A stretch of 64,000 bases of DNA from Leucocoprinus leucothites (Eukaryota > Basidiomycota > Agaricomycetes > Agaricales > Agaricaceae): the NCBI GenBank assembly GCA_013368445.1, contig JAACJO010000007.1:1488001-1552000 (forward strand), given 5' to 3'. Below, piece after piece: positions 25,201 through 39,693 of this stretch (the stretch's first letter is position 1; each line of letters opens with the position of its first letter). The notes beneath the pieces are model-generated. The model was not told where the DNA came from. It searched no databases and saw only the letters and a list, made by a program, of their open reading frames with translations. The translations under genes and the position numbers were made by a program.

Positions 25201-25484
25201 AGCACTTTAGACCATTCTATATCAAGTTCGCCGAACCAGATGGACGATCACTAGTCTAGAAACGAGACGTTCATTTGCCTTATCGCTTTTTTGTAGCCGT
25301 TACATTTGACCCTAAGTCTCCAAATCTATAGATTAACGACGCTATAACATGCAAAGAAAATAAGCCCCCAAAGTCCATAATGATGTAGTTGTCCTGCCAC
25401 TAAGGGCGGGACGGTTCTAGTATCAGGTGATTCTTAAATGAGTACTCCAAGAATTCGAGAAAAAATCGAAAACACAGGAAGAGT
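22207..25484. other. 3.3 kb gene-poor region
   Basis: No frame here matches a family I know. On the minus strand at about 23070-23165 a short frame (GTFTASGISEAIQLNLAKAM, then NRIDEFLQGGKV and a stop) looks like the last exon of a protein. It is preceded by a plausible intron acceptor, but frames upstream are quickly closed. The stretch may hold a decayed gene. Confidence 0.4.
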
Positions 25485-28115
25485 TCAAACTGGAACGTCT
25501 TTCTCCGCCTCTGCTTTCTGCGTAGTCGACTGAGAAGTCGAAGTTTGCTGGTCCTTCCTTGTATGGGGATCGTTGATGGACATGGTAGGCAACCAAAGGC
25601 TCAACTAGAATCGTTTCAAAGTAGGTACATCAGTATGTCCCACTGACCAATGCAGAATGGACTCACCAAAAAAGCTAGTCCTAAACAGGGTGCCCATACA
25701 GTCCAAATTGTCTGATGACAATCACCAAAACAACAGTCAGCTATATCCCATTGTCATTAAAGGAACAAAGGCTCGGCGCACCCGGATAGATGTAGAGATT
25801 ATCCGAAGTACCCGAATCCTCGTTTCAAGAGGCTGAATGCTGCGGATACCGCTGTAATCAATCGAGGAGATAGATCCGTGAGGCAACACCTCAAGCGGCA
25901 GTCTAGGGGCAGCGCGTGCAAAGAATATCATCCCAGCCACGGCCTAGTTGCCAACTTTGGATCAGTTCAATGAAACAATAGAGCTAATGAAAACGCACGA
26001 GGCCAATAGTTGCTCCAGTGAAGCGGAAGAGGAAGAAGGCGCTCGTTCCGGCCGCCAACTCCTTGGGATCGAGAGCTCTACTAAATACCTGATACGGAGC
26101 ATGGAATAACATGCCGAGGCCAACACCCGCTATTAGCGGATAAATGACCTGCGCAAGGATCGGTGCATTCTCGTTCAACAGATTCAGGACGCCTGGGCCA
26201 TGGTCACTCAAAATGAGCTGGAGTTTGCTATGAGGCTATATCACGTACCGAAGCCGATCGTTGAGACCAATAAGCCAGTAGCAATGATCCATTTCTGGCC
26301 ACTTGTATCATGAGTCCTTCTCTGCCAATAACCGATAAGCCACGCCGCTGGCATAGAAGCTAACGAGGAGCCAAGAGAGTAGGGAAGCATTTTGATACCA
26401 GCCTCAAACGGGGTCGATCCATTAGCGGCCTAGGTACAAGTATGAATTTGATAAATAAAGGTCTCAAGCGTTGACTTTTCACCTGATAAAACAGAGCAAG
26501 GTAGAATGTCCCCGAAGTGAATGTTACTTGGTGAAGGAAGGTGATAACCAGGATGATCACTGTTAAGCTTTGGATCAGATCGGATCGTCAACCACGTCAT
26601 CATGCTACGTACCCGTCTTGACGTCTTTGAACATCGTGGGAGGGAAGAGACACTCTCGTGTCGTGTATTTTTCGTAGATGCCACCGCAGATGAGTACAAC
26701 AAGTCCCAGAGATATGAGTAGGAGTGTGGAGACGGCCACCCCTATAATACCATTTAGTTCAGTTGAAGGGAGGTTGATTAAGTATTCTTACATCCTGCCT
26801 CATTAGCAAAGCTAAACCCGACTACAATGCAGCTCGTGCCTGTCATAAAGAGGATCCTGAGGGTGTCTATTGAGTAGGTTTAGATGAAGAAGGCAATTAT
26901 GACTTACAGGCCCACAAAGTCAAATTTCTTTGCCAGCGCACGCCATGAAGCATCAGTAGCTTGGATTGGCTCCACTCCGCGGAGAGAAATGATGAGGACG
27001 AAGAAGGCAACAACGCAAATTGGTAGGTTGATATAAACTAAGTCGTTTCAGCTAAGAAAAGTGGATCATGATCGGCTGGACCTACACCCCCATCTCCAGT
27101 CTGTTGAAGAACCTTCGCCTATATCAATTAAGTAAATGATCAGATCTAAGATGAGCGAAACACCACTAACCGCTGAATAATCCACCGATAAGAGGGCCAG
27201 CAACAGCAGAGCAGCTCCAAGTGATGCTGAGTGCTTGGGACCACTTGGCACGATGTTGGACTTCGACAATCTCCGCTGTGAGGACCCAGACTGCGCTGAC
27301 AATGCCACCGCCACCAGTACCAGCTGACAAGATATGAGCAGATGGATCTCGATTTTATTTGAAACCCCTAACCTAGAGCCCTTGCAGCGATTAACCAATT
27401 AATGCTCTAGTTAAAGTTACTCGATTAGGAGCTGGAAAACCAGGAAAAAAATCAAGGTTGTACCTGTGCGGCACCGCAAAGAAGTGAGCCTGTTGCGAAA
27501 ATGAGGAGACTACAGTAGAGAACATTCTTATTAGAATAGGTCAGCTGTTCTTTCCCTGTTTTGGATCGAAGGTTAGACGTACCTTTCGCCCAACAAGATC
27601 TGATATTCTTCCATAAAGCGGCTGGAGAGCGGTCTGGGTCAACATGTACGATACACCAACCCATGTATACTGGTTTTGCGAGGCGTTGAGTTCACTAGCA
27701 ATAGTGGGAAGACTAGTGGACACGATCGTCTAGTAGAGATCCATCATCAGTACGAGTATTTTAGGGCAGTGCGGAAGTACGGAAACCGACAGCATCTGTA
27801 GTTGCCAGAAATAGGGCTAGTGCAGCACTGTCAAGTAATACAATCAAACTAGGGAAACGTGATACCACCAGATTCATACATACCCGATATGAGCTATTAA
27901 CAATCGAAGGGTTGATAGCTTTTGCAGGCTGGAATGCACATCTTCCAGTCCCGGAGCCGTAGTGGGCGTGTTGTCATCACAGGCGCATGTCTGAAGACTT
28001 GGTAAGGATATTCCGACGTTCTAATGACGGCAATTGAACTGACGATAGTGTTACCAGCTTCGCACAGCGAAGATGGGGCTGGGGGTGCCGTTTTAGAGCC
28101 AGGGTGTTTCGACAT
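25485..28115 (-). CDS. MFS drug:H+ antiporter, 14-TM (DHA2) family
   Basis: This is a polytopic plasma-membrane exporter of the major facilitator superfamily; its substrate is unknown. The start at 28115 gives MSKHPGSKTAPPAPSS. A 68-nt intron then restores the frame into GLEDVHSSLQKLS and the first membrane helix, LALFLATTDA. Motifs follow in family order: TIVSTSLPTIASEL, YTWVGVSYMLTQTALQPLYG with motif A RISDLVGRK, and the Gly-rich GAGTGGGGIVSAVWVLTAEI. Later helices include IILVITFLHQVTFTSGTFYL, LYPLIAGVGLGMLFHAPYQV-like sequence and FFLFRFTGATIGLVR. The hydrophilic tail ends KAEAEKDVPV. Frame is maintained across about ten introns. The N-terminal splice choice is the weakest part; an alternative start lies at 28198. 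Confidence 0.85.
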
Positions 28116-28934
28116 GTCGGGGATGGGGATGTAGTTTTTCTCCGAGAATAAGAGTACAGAGTCGAGGGTATGATTTTGGTTCGAGTCTCTTGTGGCATTT
28201 TATACTGAACAACTAGGCAGCCATGGCCACCGCCATCGTATCGGGGTCAAGAGGATCTTCGCGCCAAGTTCTTGACCATAGAGGAAAATGCATTTGAGCG
28301 TCATCCACCACCAGGTTCAAATCGACGCGTCCAAGGAGCGAGATCCCTTGATGAGAAGTTTAGGATTGAGTTTAAGATTATGGGACCAGGTAATGAGATC
28401 TCGTCAAAGGGCTGTTGCAGGAGAAACGTAAGGCGACCTTTGGTGTGAGTGTGATTAGCACCAGCAGTGACCAAAAAAAGATAACATACGACCCAAATGG
28501 GATGTCTTCCTGCTTCTGGAGGCTCTAGCTGCCTCGTGGACAAAATCGAACCAGAAGTCCAGGGGTAGTAGGATCCCACGATTTCAATGAACCAGTGGGC
28601 ACAAGTTCCAAGGAAATTTCACTTGACCCAATTTGAACGAGCACACGAACCATATGTCATCCAACTTAAGTAGAATTTTTTGGAGCTCGGTTCGGAGTTG
28701 TGTGCGCGTGTATTACCAGAATATAGTATTCTACCACTAAAAAAGATCGAGTACGAACTAGTCTATGTTAATCACGCTGTCGCTCGTTTCTTCTCATCTC
28801 CATCGCCCTCCTGATCTTGCTGGTCTTGATTCTCAACCGTCGGCTGTTCTGTCTTGGCTGATGTGAGGACAATCATGCATGAGAGAGACGCGTGAATAGG
28901 GTTGCAAAGGATAGCCAACATGCCGGTAAAAAGT
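28116..28934. other. Intergenic, nothing recognised
   Basis: The region between the MFS gene start and the DnaJ stop contains only short frames. At 28772-28860 the minus strand encodes an acidic stretch (TEQPTVENQDQQDQEGDGDE) that could be an alternative last exon of the DnaJ gene. Confidence 0.4.
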
Positions 28935-30731
28935 TTAGATTCTAATGAGCTTCCGAACTCTTTGCCAAGTACGAGACATCCAGCCACCAGGAGGTGGTGA
29001 ATGAATAGAAGAAGTCGTACCGTTGTCAGTCTCTCCTTCCGGAGTTTCTGTTGTACTTGTATTAGACTTGAAGTTCGAGTCAGAGTCCCGCGAGGGTTTC
29101 GGCGAGCGACCTTCAACGTCATCGGCGTAAGCTTGTAATAGCTCTCGCTGACGTTTGGTCAAGGATCTGAGGGTGCATATAACCATTTTAGTATCTAATT
29201 GTTATATCAGACGTGGATAAGAAACCGACCTGGGTAATGTTGTTGAAAACGCGACAAATAAGTCTCCATTGCTTCCTCCATACACAGATGGAACGCCGCG
29301 TCCTTTCAGGACCATCTCTTCCCCCGGTTGAGTCCCGGTTGGGATTCGGACGTCTACTTCGCCATCTAAGGTTGGCACACGGACGCGGCCGCCAAGAAGT
29401 GCAGTATGAAACGGAATCCGGGCTTCATGGTACAAATTCGCGCCTTGACGAACAAAACTCTTCGATGATGCAACATTCACCCTCACAAGTAGATCACCCG
29501 TTGACCCTTTGCCTGTGACAGGCGCGTCGCCGGCATTGTTGATTCGGATCGTCATACCATTCTCAACCCCTTCAAGACTCAGCTTCCTGTTCAAAACAAA
29601 CAATGGATTGCTCACCTGCTGGTATATCAACCTGCACAGTCTTCTTCACACGAACTTTGCCCATACCCCCACAGCCAGAACATTCGCTGCTCCGTGGAAT
29701 AGTGCTACCAGCACCCTGGCAAGAGTCACAAGTGCTCGCAAGGTGGAAGCCATTGGTCATGAACGTCCGGGTACCAGTACCACCACATGAAGTACAGGGG
29801 ACTCGTTTAGCACCTTGTTTGAGTCCACTGCCCGAACATGTACCACAATTCGTGATCGGCTGAACTGTGACCTTTTTTGACGTGCCCTTGCATGCCTCGA
29901 GAAAGCTGATATTAACGCTAGTTTCGAGGTCAGCTCCCCTTGTGGGCCCACGGAACCCCGGCCCCTTCGGACCACCAAATGCTCCAAATAGCTGTTCGAA
30001 TAAATCAGCTTGGGAGCCTCGAGGACCACGCCCGCTTCCAAAGGCTGAGCCAAGATCTTCAAAATTGAAGCCTCCGGCGGAGAAACCACCCGTGCCGCCG
30101 AAGCCTCCACCACCGAAGCCACGTGCAAATGCATCTGGGTCAAATCCAGGTTGCTGTGAAGCAGCTCCATACTTGTCATAAACCGCTCTCTTCTTCTCGT
30201 CTTTAAGCGTCTGAAGAAATAAAATGAGCACACATCAACCAGAGGAAAAGAGGCAAGTGGACTTACATCATAGGCATCCTGAATTTCTACGAACTTGTCC
30301 CGCGCATTTTTATCGGGATTGGTATCGGGATGAAACTTGCGGGCTAACTAGCAATAATAAGCATGACTTCCAGCATTCTAGAGCGTAGGACCTACGGCAA
30401 AGTAGGCTTTCTTGATGTCAGCGGCGGAGGCATCTGACTTCACTCCCAGTACCTGGTAGGGATTTTTCGAACTTGCTCGCAGTGGTGCAGAAGCATGTAT
30501 GAAGCGCTGCAGCGTCGTTTAGCCAAGTTTGTTGTCCAGAGTTCGTTTACTACGAACCTTTCTACCAATTTGTGTTCCGTACACCAAGCCCAACTGTGAC
30601 CGAGGACAGAGACGTTCTGGCCCACATACGGAACGATAAATAGATATAAAACGAGCTTGCGAGGTAGAAGGTTGTCGTGTACACGAAGAAAAGGCAAGAA
30701 AAGAGGAGAACGTTGAGCCTGACCGCCGCAT
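28935..30731 (-). CDS. MDJ1: Mitochondrial DnaJ (Mdj1-type) Hsp40 co-chaperone
   Basis: Mdj1 stimulates mitochondrial Hsp70 (Ssc1) in the matrix. The start at 30731 gives MRRSGSTFSSFLAFSSCTRQ, a Ser/Arg-rich presequence. A 51-nt intron precedes RFIHASAPLRASSKNPYQVL. The J domain has ADIKKAYFA and LARKFHPDTNPDKNARDKF with the essential His-Pro-Asp. A Gly/Phe-rich linker follows (ARGFGGGGFGGTGGFSAGGF). The zinc-binding region has all four CxxCxGxG repeats: CGTCSGSG, CTSCGGTG, CDSCQGAG and CSGCGGMG. The C-terminal substrate-binding part reads LLGGRVRVPTLDGEVDVRIP and MVLKGRGVPSVYGGSNGDLF. I end it at GGWMSRTWQRVRKLIRI. A longer last intron would instead give an acidic end near 28772. Confidence 0.92.
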
Positions 30732-31224
30732 TGACTTGCGCGAATGGGAAGCTCGATATTCTTCGCGGCGTGCACCGAAATTTGAGAATTTGTCCGTATT
30801 TGGACCGAATCAGGTCGTCTTGATGTCATATTACTATTTACCACGTGTCCTAGAATATCCCAGAAACTTCACAAATTCATCAAGCGTGATATTCAAAGGG
30901 AGGAAGCTTATATAGGGTTATCGAAGGCCAAAATCTTTTCGCTATCTCCTTGACATTCTGCTCGTGGCATATCTGATGCAGCACAAACGGAGCCTTACTC
31001 GTGATTTCCTGCTCATCAAGACATCTGACGCTAATGTAAGCCCCTAGTACGTGGGGCGCAGTGAGTACCTATCATCAAATTTCAAACTCGAAACTTGAAG
31101 GTCAAAGCTTGGGCTTCTGGTAAGATCTATATCGTACTATCCTCCCACTGTCCAGAGTCTATAACTGGGGTGATTCACTCTATCATTTATGTCTATGGAC
31201 CCTGGTAAGGCTCTATGGATAAAT
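30732..31224. promoter_or_regulatory. DnaJ promoter region with CACGTG box
   Basis: A CACGTG palindrome lies at 30842-30847, 111 bp upstream of the DnaJ start. The remainder contains no coding frame that I recognise. Confidence 0.4.
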
Positions 31225-31863
31225 TTAATCACGTTCGGGCACGGAACGAGCGTGCCACCACGCTTTACCGTACGAAACAACAATTTCATCACCTTTCCTG
31301 ATCCCCTCAGAAGAGCTCCAGATACTCATTCGAAGCTCACCAGAGCTTAGTCTGTTGTCTTGAAAGAAGGCATTAGGCCGCTCTGAGATTCCTCGGTAAT
31401 CGTTGATGAATCTCGCCTCGTTACCAGACTTGTGAGCATCAATCCCCATACTTATGCCATCGGGAAATCGGTGGAGAGAGAGGTCATAATCAGACGTAGG
31501 ACGATCATCACAATGTATTTCACCTGAATAGATAGCCCCGTTAGTAGAGCATCACCCATGATCTTGGCTGCAACTCAGCCTACCAACATAGTCAAGGATC
31601 CGCGTGTTGGGTTTGATATGAGATGTTGCGAACAGCCCATACTGCCCATTGGCGGGATGAGCTGAGTTTGTGATGGGTCGAATCGTAACACAGGCACAGT
31701 AGGAGACTGGAAGGTGGCCTGCGATCGAGGGGTTGCCCTTTATAAAATCACGGAGAGCTGGTGTTACAGATGCATGAAATTCGCAGGATCGGAGGTAATA
31801 GACATCCTTGGGCCAACGTGTAGGAAGCTTTATCTGACTAGTCTGTCGCCCACTGTTTGACAT
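31225..31863 (-). CDS. Small SET-domain protein (putative protein methyltransferase)
   Basis: SET domains transfer methyl groups from S-adenosylmethionine to lysine. Two exons give about 190 residues, most of them the SET domain itself. The cofactor-side motif is NGQYGLFATSHIKPNTRILD, followed across the intron by YVGEIHCDD and SDYDLSL. The active-site block reads GNEARFINDYRGISERPNAF, with Asn-Asp-Tyr-Arg-Gly where classical SET proteins have Asn-His-Ser-Cys. The catalytic Tyr is in IVVSYGKAWW. There are no pre-SET cysteines and no post-SET cysteine cluster, so this is not a Clr4/Set1-type enzyme. The substrate is unknown. It is divergent from CK2 alpha, with 187 bp between starts. Confidence 0.8.
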
Positions 31864-32050
31864 GTGTTAAGCTATAGCCAGCGAAAGCGAACGGAGTTTT
31901 GGACTGCGTAAGCTAAGGATAAGTACAAGCACCTGTAAGGAACACGAGGACGTGACCCGTGGGAATTACGGCTTTGATCAATGGCAGGCCGTCTCCTCGT
32001 TGTCGAATTGAAGTCACAACATACCCTCGACTTTCACCCGTCCACAGTCC

Positions 32051-33444
<1,394 letters not shown>

Positions 33445-34053
33445 ACTTCCGTGTCCATATCTTGTACTTTGTCTTCTTGGCCTTTCGTATGTATAGATTC
33501 TTTTAAACGTGGGATACCGTTTTGGAACATGGTTTAGCTGTTGAGAACAGAAAATGGCCATGCCACTCGTTCAATGTATTCAGCTATCAGTCTGCCGGCT
33601 TACCTCACTCCCCGCCCTCGTGGCATTATCTTCTCATCTTATCATGTGGTTAGCTTCCCCACATTGCTTCGCATGGCTGGGCCGACAACACGAATGTGAG
33701 TATCATTGCTCTTCCAGATTCAATGTGCTGACCAGGAAAATAAAGCTAAAATTATTCTAGCCCACATGAGTCTCACGCTGGTCTCACATGTGTCTTCGCG
33801 TCGGTGTTGAATGCCTATTCGGGCGAGTTACGCGGTTCAACCACGACAATGCACTCTTTCCTCATGCATTGCTCGGTATCACCAGTGAAGCTCATGTAAC
33901 ATTCTTCTTCGCGCGCATGTTCACTGTTTTGCATAGTAGTGACCGCATGGTCCCAGATTCTTCAGAATGATATATAATGCTGGTGCAGAGCTTGTACGTG
34001 GATTGAGTCGACTGTTCGTATTGAACTGGCAGCAGTCCCCTGTGAAAGCAAGC
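33445..34053. other. Intergenic, nothing recognised
   Basis: The 609 bp between CK2 alpha and the first chitinase hold short random frames only. They probably comprise the kinase 3' UTR and the chitinase promoter. Confidence 0.45.
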
Positions 34054-36146
34054 ATGTTCCGCCTTGTCCTGACTTTGACCGCTCTAGTCGCCGCCTCACA
34101 ACAGGTGGTTGCGTTTGACAACGCCCGCTATGATAACGTAGGTAATCCTCCGAGCACACTCGTACACACAGCTGACCCGTTGTATCTTAGTTAGCAGTGT
34201 AGGAGACTTGTCGCTTGAACATCATTCCTTGGCGCTGATTTAGCATTTCAAGTTATTGGGGTCAAAACTCTTATGGCGCTGGACATAGCAACGATCCGGC
34301 AAATTGGCAAAAACGGCTATCCGCGTATTGCAACGCAAGCTACATTTCTCTGCCAAGTTGAAGTTTCCATCTCACCTATTCATTTACAGGACAATACAAT
34401 CGACGTCTTTCCTGTCGCTTTTCTGAATGTCTTCTTTGGTACTGGTGGAGCCCCCCAGATTAACCTAGCAAATGTAAGTAAACACCAGAAATGCTCGTAA
34501 GGGCCGAGTTGAAAATAAGTTTTCAGACTTGCAACCCTACTGACAACACAACTTTCCCTGGAACAGCCTTGGCGAACTGTGCATCTCTCGCATCTGATAT
34601 CAAGACTTGTCAAGCGAAAGGAAAAATCGTCACACTGAGCCTTGGTGGTGCCACCGGTTCTGTCGGCTTTCAGTCGGACAGTCAAGCGCAGACTTTCGCA
34701 CAGACGATTTGGAATATGTTTCTGGGAGGATCCTCCTCTACGCGCCCCTTTGGTGATGCTGCTCTCGACGGGTAAGGCTCGCACACTTCAATAACCACCC
34801 ACATTAATTGACGTTTCAGAGTGGATCTGGATATTGAAGGCGGTGGCTCTGATCATTACGCCGCGTTCGTCAATAAAATCCGGTCACTATCAAGCGGAGC
34901 GGGCAAGAAGTAAGTTCACACGATAACCGAAAACTTGATACGCACTCAGTCAATCGTAGATACTATATCACTGCAGCACCACAATGTGTGTATCCCGACT
35001 CAGCTCTCGGTGGAGTTTTGAATTCTGCAAGCTTTGATGCGATCTACGGTAGGTCATTTAGTAACGTGGTTCAAGTGACGGCTGATTGACACTCGCTTAG
35101 TTCAGTCAGTCTACCTAGTTTCTATCGCTAAAGTGGTCCAGGGTTCATTAACATTATCAACCATAGGTTCTATAACAACCCCTGTGGCCTTCAGAACTTC
35201 AACTCGGCTTCGGTACGTTTCAGCGTATTTACCGTTAATCGTGATCGACCTCATCACTCTGCCACATAGAATTGGAACTTTGGAATCTGGTGGGACTTGT
35301 TTTCACGTATAATCGCACCAGCACGACTAAATCGGGTTTGAAGGGATAACTGGGCCAGGACGATCAGTCCTAACAAAAATGTCAAGGTTTATATCGGTGC
35401 ACCTGCGTCAAGCTCGGCGGCGGGAGGAGGTTACGTTTCATCAGGTACTCTGAGCAGCATCGCAGTTCAAATGCGCAAGAGTTTCCCGTCATTCGGCGGC
35501 GTCATGCTTTGGGATGCTTCCCAGGCGTTTGGTATGTCACCTCATGAGCGTGCAGCCTCCGCTTACAGACCTTCCCCCAGCTAACGGGAGGTTTGATCAA
35601 TCGATCAAGAATGCGATGGTCGCCGCAGGTGGAACAGGCTTCTCTTTCCCAGCTTGCAAGGCCCCGGCCTGGGTTTCTGGTACTGCCTATACCGCACCTT
35701 CGCAGGTTTCATTTGGAGGGTGAGCTCCTTCTTGGTAGTAGAATCGGCTATCTGACCAATTTGCCAAACTATGTTAGGTACATCTGGCAGGTCCGTTCAA
35801 CCCCATAACGCAATCAATATCTTAAGCTCATGGCACGGGATCCGCAGGCGAAGTGGTGGACAAATTCACAGCCAGCAAATAACCCCAACGGGGACTGGAG
35901 TGCAAGTGAGTATGAGAAAGCTAAAATAATGGGGTGAAATCTGATTTATCGCTTCTAGTAAGCACCTGTGCCGGCTCAGCGACTGCAAAGGCATCGCCAA
36001 ACGATGGCGATGGTCTGCCCACCGCCCCGAAGCCCGAGCATAGTAGTTCTGCGACCAAGAAATCGACTCCGAGCACCTCCCGCGGAACCAGTGCCAGTGT
36101 CTCCGACAGCCCTCGAGGTGTGCACCTGCTTCAGCTTCACGTCTAA
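34054..36146 (+). CDS. Secreted GH18 class III endochitinase with CBM5/12 chitin-binding domain
   Basis: The enzyme hydrolyses chitin beta-1,4 bonds. A hydrophobic signal peptide ([20 protein letters not shown]) starts at 34054. An 8-nt exon gives Leu-Ala-Val, joined to [20 protein letters not shown]. The chain continues with [29 protein letters not shown] and the catalytic [10 protein letters not shown] (DxxDxDxE intact). Then follow [39 protein letters not shown] and [13 protein letters not shown]. The C-terminal CBM5/12 reads [20 protein letters not shown] and [17 protein letters not shown] Ser/Thr-rich tail follows. The exon structure includes 8-, 4- and 13-nt exons and one GC-AG intron (34335-34389). 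A related gene follows in tandem at 36771. Confidence 0.92.
34191..34198 (+). other. 8-nt microexon, chitinase 1
   Basis: TTAGCAGT lies between an acceptor (tcttag) and a donor (gtagga). It supplies Leu-Ala and two bases of Val in front of the conserved YWGQ. The tandem paralogue has the equivalent 8-nt exon. Confidence 0.75.
35101..35104 (+). other. 4-nt microexon, chitinase 1
   Basis: TTCA between cgcttag and gtcagtc is needed to build Tyr-Val-Gln-Phe-Tyr-Asn-Asn from TAC-G, TTCA and G-TTC-TAT. Joining the flanking exons directly breaks the frame. The paralogue encodes Val-Gln-Phe continuously. Confidence 0.7.
35778..35790 (+). other. 13-nt microexon, CBM5/12 of chitinase 1
   Basis: GTACATCTGGCAG supplies Tyr-Ile-Trp-Gln of the chitin-binding domain, between FGG and AKWW. 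The Trp is one of the conserved aromatic residues. The exon is bounded by gttag and gtccg. Confidence 0.75.
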
Positions 36147-36770
36147 GAATTGGTTTAAACTCTAAATTCTACTTCGAAAGGTACTTTCGGATTTACTACC
36201 GAGAATGAGCCGGGAACAGGCACAAAAGGGGTAAAAGGGAGTATTTCCCAGGATGCACAGGCCACGATTATTGCGAGTCCCACTCCACGGATAAGCTCTC
36301 GATTTTTCTCCCTCTGATATCTCGAGTCAAGATTTTCGACAAAGAGCCCACTTGTACGCATCACCGTCGGGCTACACCCATATTTCTTCTGTCGCTCCAA
36401 TCCAAGTTATTATTTTCCCATTGTTATTTATGTTCCTGAACACAGAGTGCGTTTCGATAAATACCGATCGAAGAACCCATAGGGCTTCTCTTCAAGCAGC
36501 ATACACATAGACCACCTGAGTTGATCAATATAAACTGTCAAAACTTGATTGGCCACCTGTACTAAGCGTGTTTTATTTCCCCGCCTATCGCGTCAACACG
36601 AAGTACCTCGTCCTTCGACGGACGGCAATACATAAAAGTGGGGCATCTTGTGACTTTCCAACTTTCTAATAGATAGTCTGATACGTGGAAGGTTTCCTTC
36701 GCATGTTTAGGGGTACATAAAGTGAGGGGTAATCAAGGAGATACGATGCGGCTCTAGCCCCTTCCTCGCC
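36147..36770. other. Intergenic between tandem chitinases
   Basis: No coding frame is recognised. A 4-codon uORF (36746-36757, ATG-CGG-CTC-TAG) lies just 14 bp before the second chitinase ATG. Confidence 0.45.
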
Positions 36771-38663
<1,893 letters not shown>

Positions 38664-39693
38664 CGAGAGTGAGAACGGAAGGACGAGTAGAAGTATGAAC
38701 CTCAGCAGGACATGACTAACGTGACCTTGAAGTAAAAATATGTATCTATCCCTTGTTTCATTATCGTGTTCGAGTCTCCTGTTTGTATTAGTATTTATGA
38801 GTCTGATTCTGTATGACTAACGTGGGCTCCGTGACACAGCACCATCCGGTCTCCGTGAGTAATATAAACTAAATTTCTCGAGAAGTTGGGTGATGTTTAA
38901 AAATAAAAGAAGGTCATTGACACGGTGGAGCGAACAGTTCAGAATAACTCATCTATCAACTTGTTGATCAGTCCAAGATATATTTCAGGCGTACCATTTC
39001 CGGCGAATCACGCGCTATTTATATTGTCCATGCGAAGACAAGGAGACTCATTCACTAGGGTGTGAAGATCCGGGGTACAGCTTCTAAGCAGAGCCAAATT
39101 TGTATTTCTGATAAAAAGATATTCGCTCTTATGTTTCACCTTTTTAGCTGTGTCGGAGCCGCCGATCTGAAAGGGATCACATGCGGTGATGTTCAAAGAT
39201 ATCGTGGGCATTGCACACACCCCGATGGCTCCCGACGAGGCAATGTTCACGCTCTTTGGTCTTGGAACTCGAACGTGGAGCCCAATGTATTGCCAAGAGA
39301 CTTGAAAGAATCTAGTCACTCATATGGCGAGGATTATCATTAGACTCTGAATGATTAGAAAATCGGTGCTTTCCATGACAGTTCTTCTGGGCTTGGCAGA
39401 AGCATTCTAAATATACATAGGTGTCACACATGGGTTCAGTAGCATTAGTCGAATATCATATATCACCACTGGCATTGTTACAACTTTGAATGATACGAAG
39501 TATCGGAAATCCTGTGAACACTGAAAGCTATATCTATAGTCAAAGGGGATGGCACAGTAGAGAGGTGTTTAGTTCAAGGATACCTGATCCAAACTATGTT
39601 GAGGGTGTTGAAATATCGTTATCACAATGAACCTGGGGTGTATGCAAACTGTTATCGGTGGGACGGAGACGATAAAAGCCAAGAGTCAGGATA
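38664..39693. other. 1 kb gap, nothing recognised
   Basis: Only short frames occur between chitinase 2 and the convergent exonuclease gene. None resembles a known protein. Confidence 0.45.

Noticed and set aside
28313..28322. GGTTCAAATC resembling a tRNA B box
   Set aside because: No A box, no anticodon arm and no acceptor stem could be formed around it.
28301..28579. 92-codon minus-strand frame between MFS and DnaJ genes
   Set aside because: No recognisable domain and stop-rich neighbours; kept only as part of the intergenic note.
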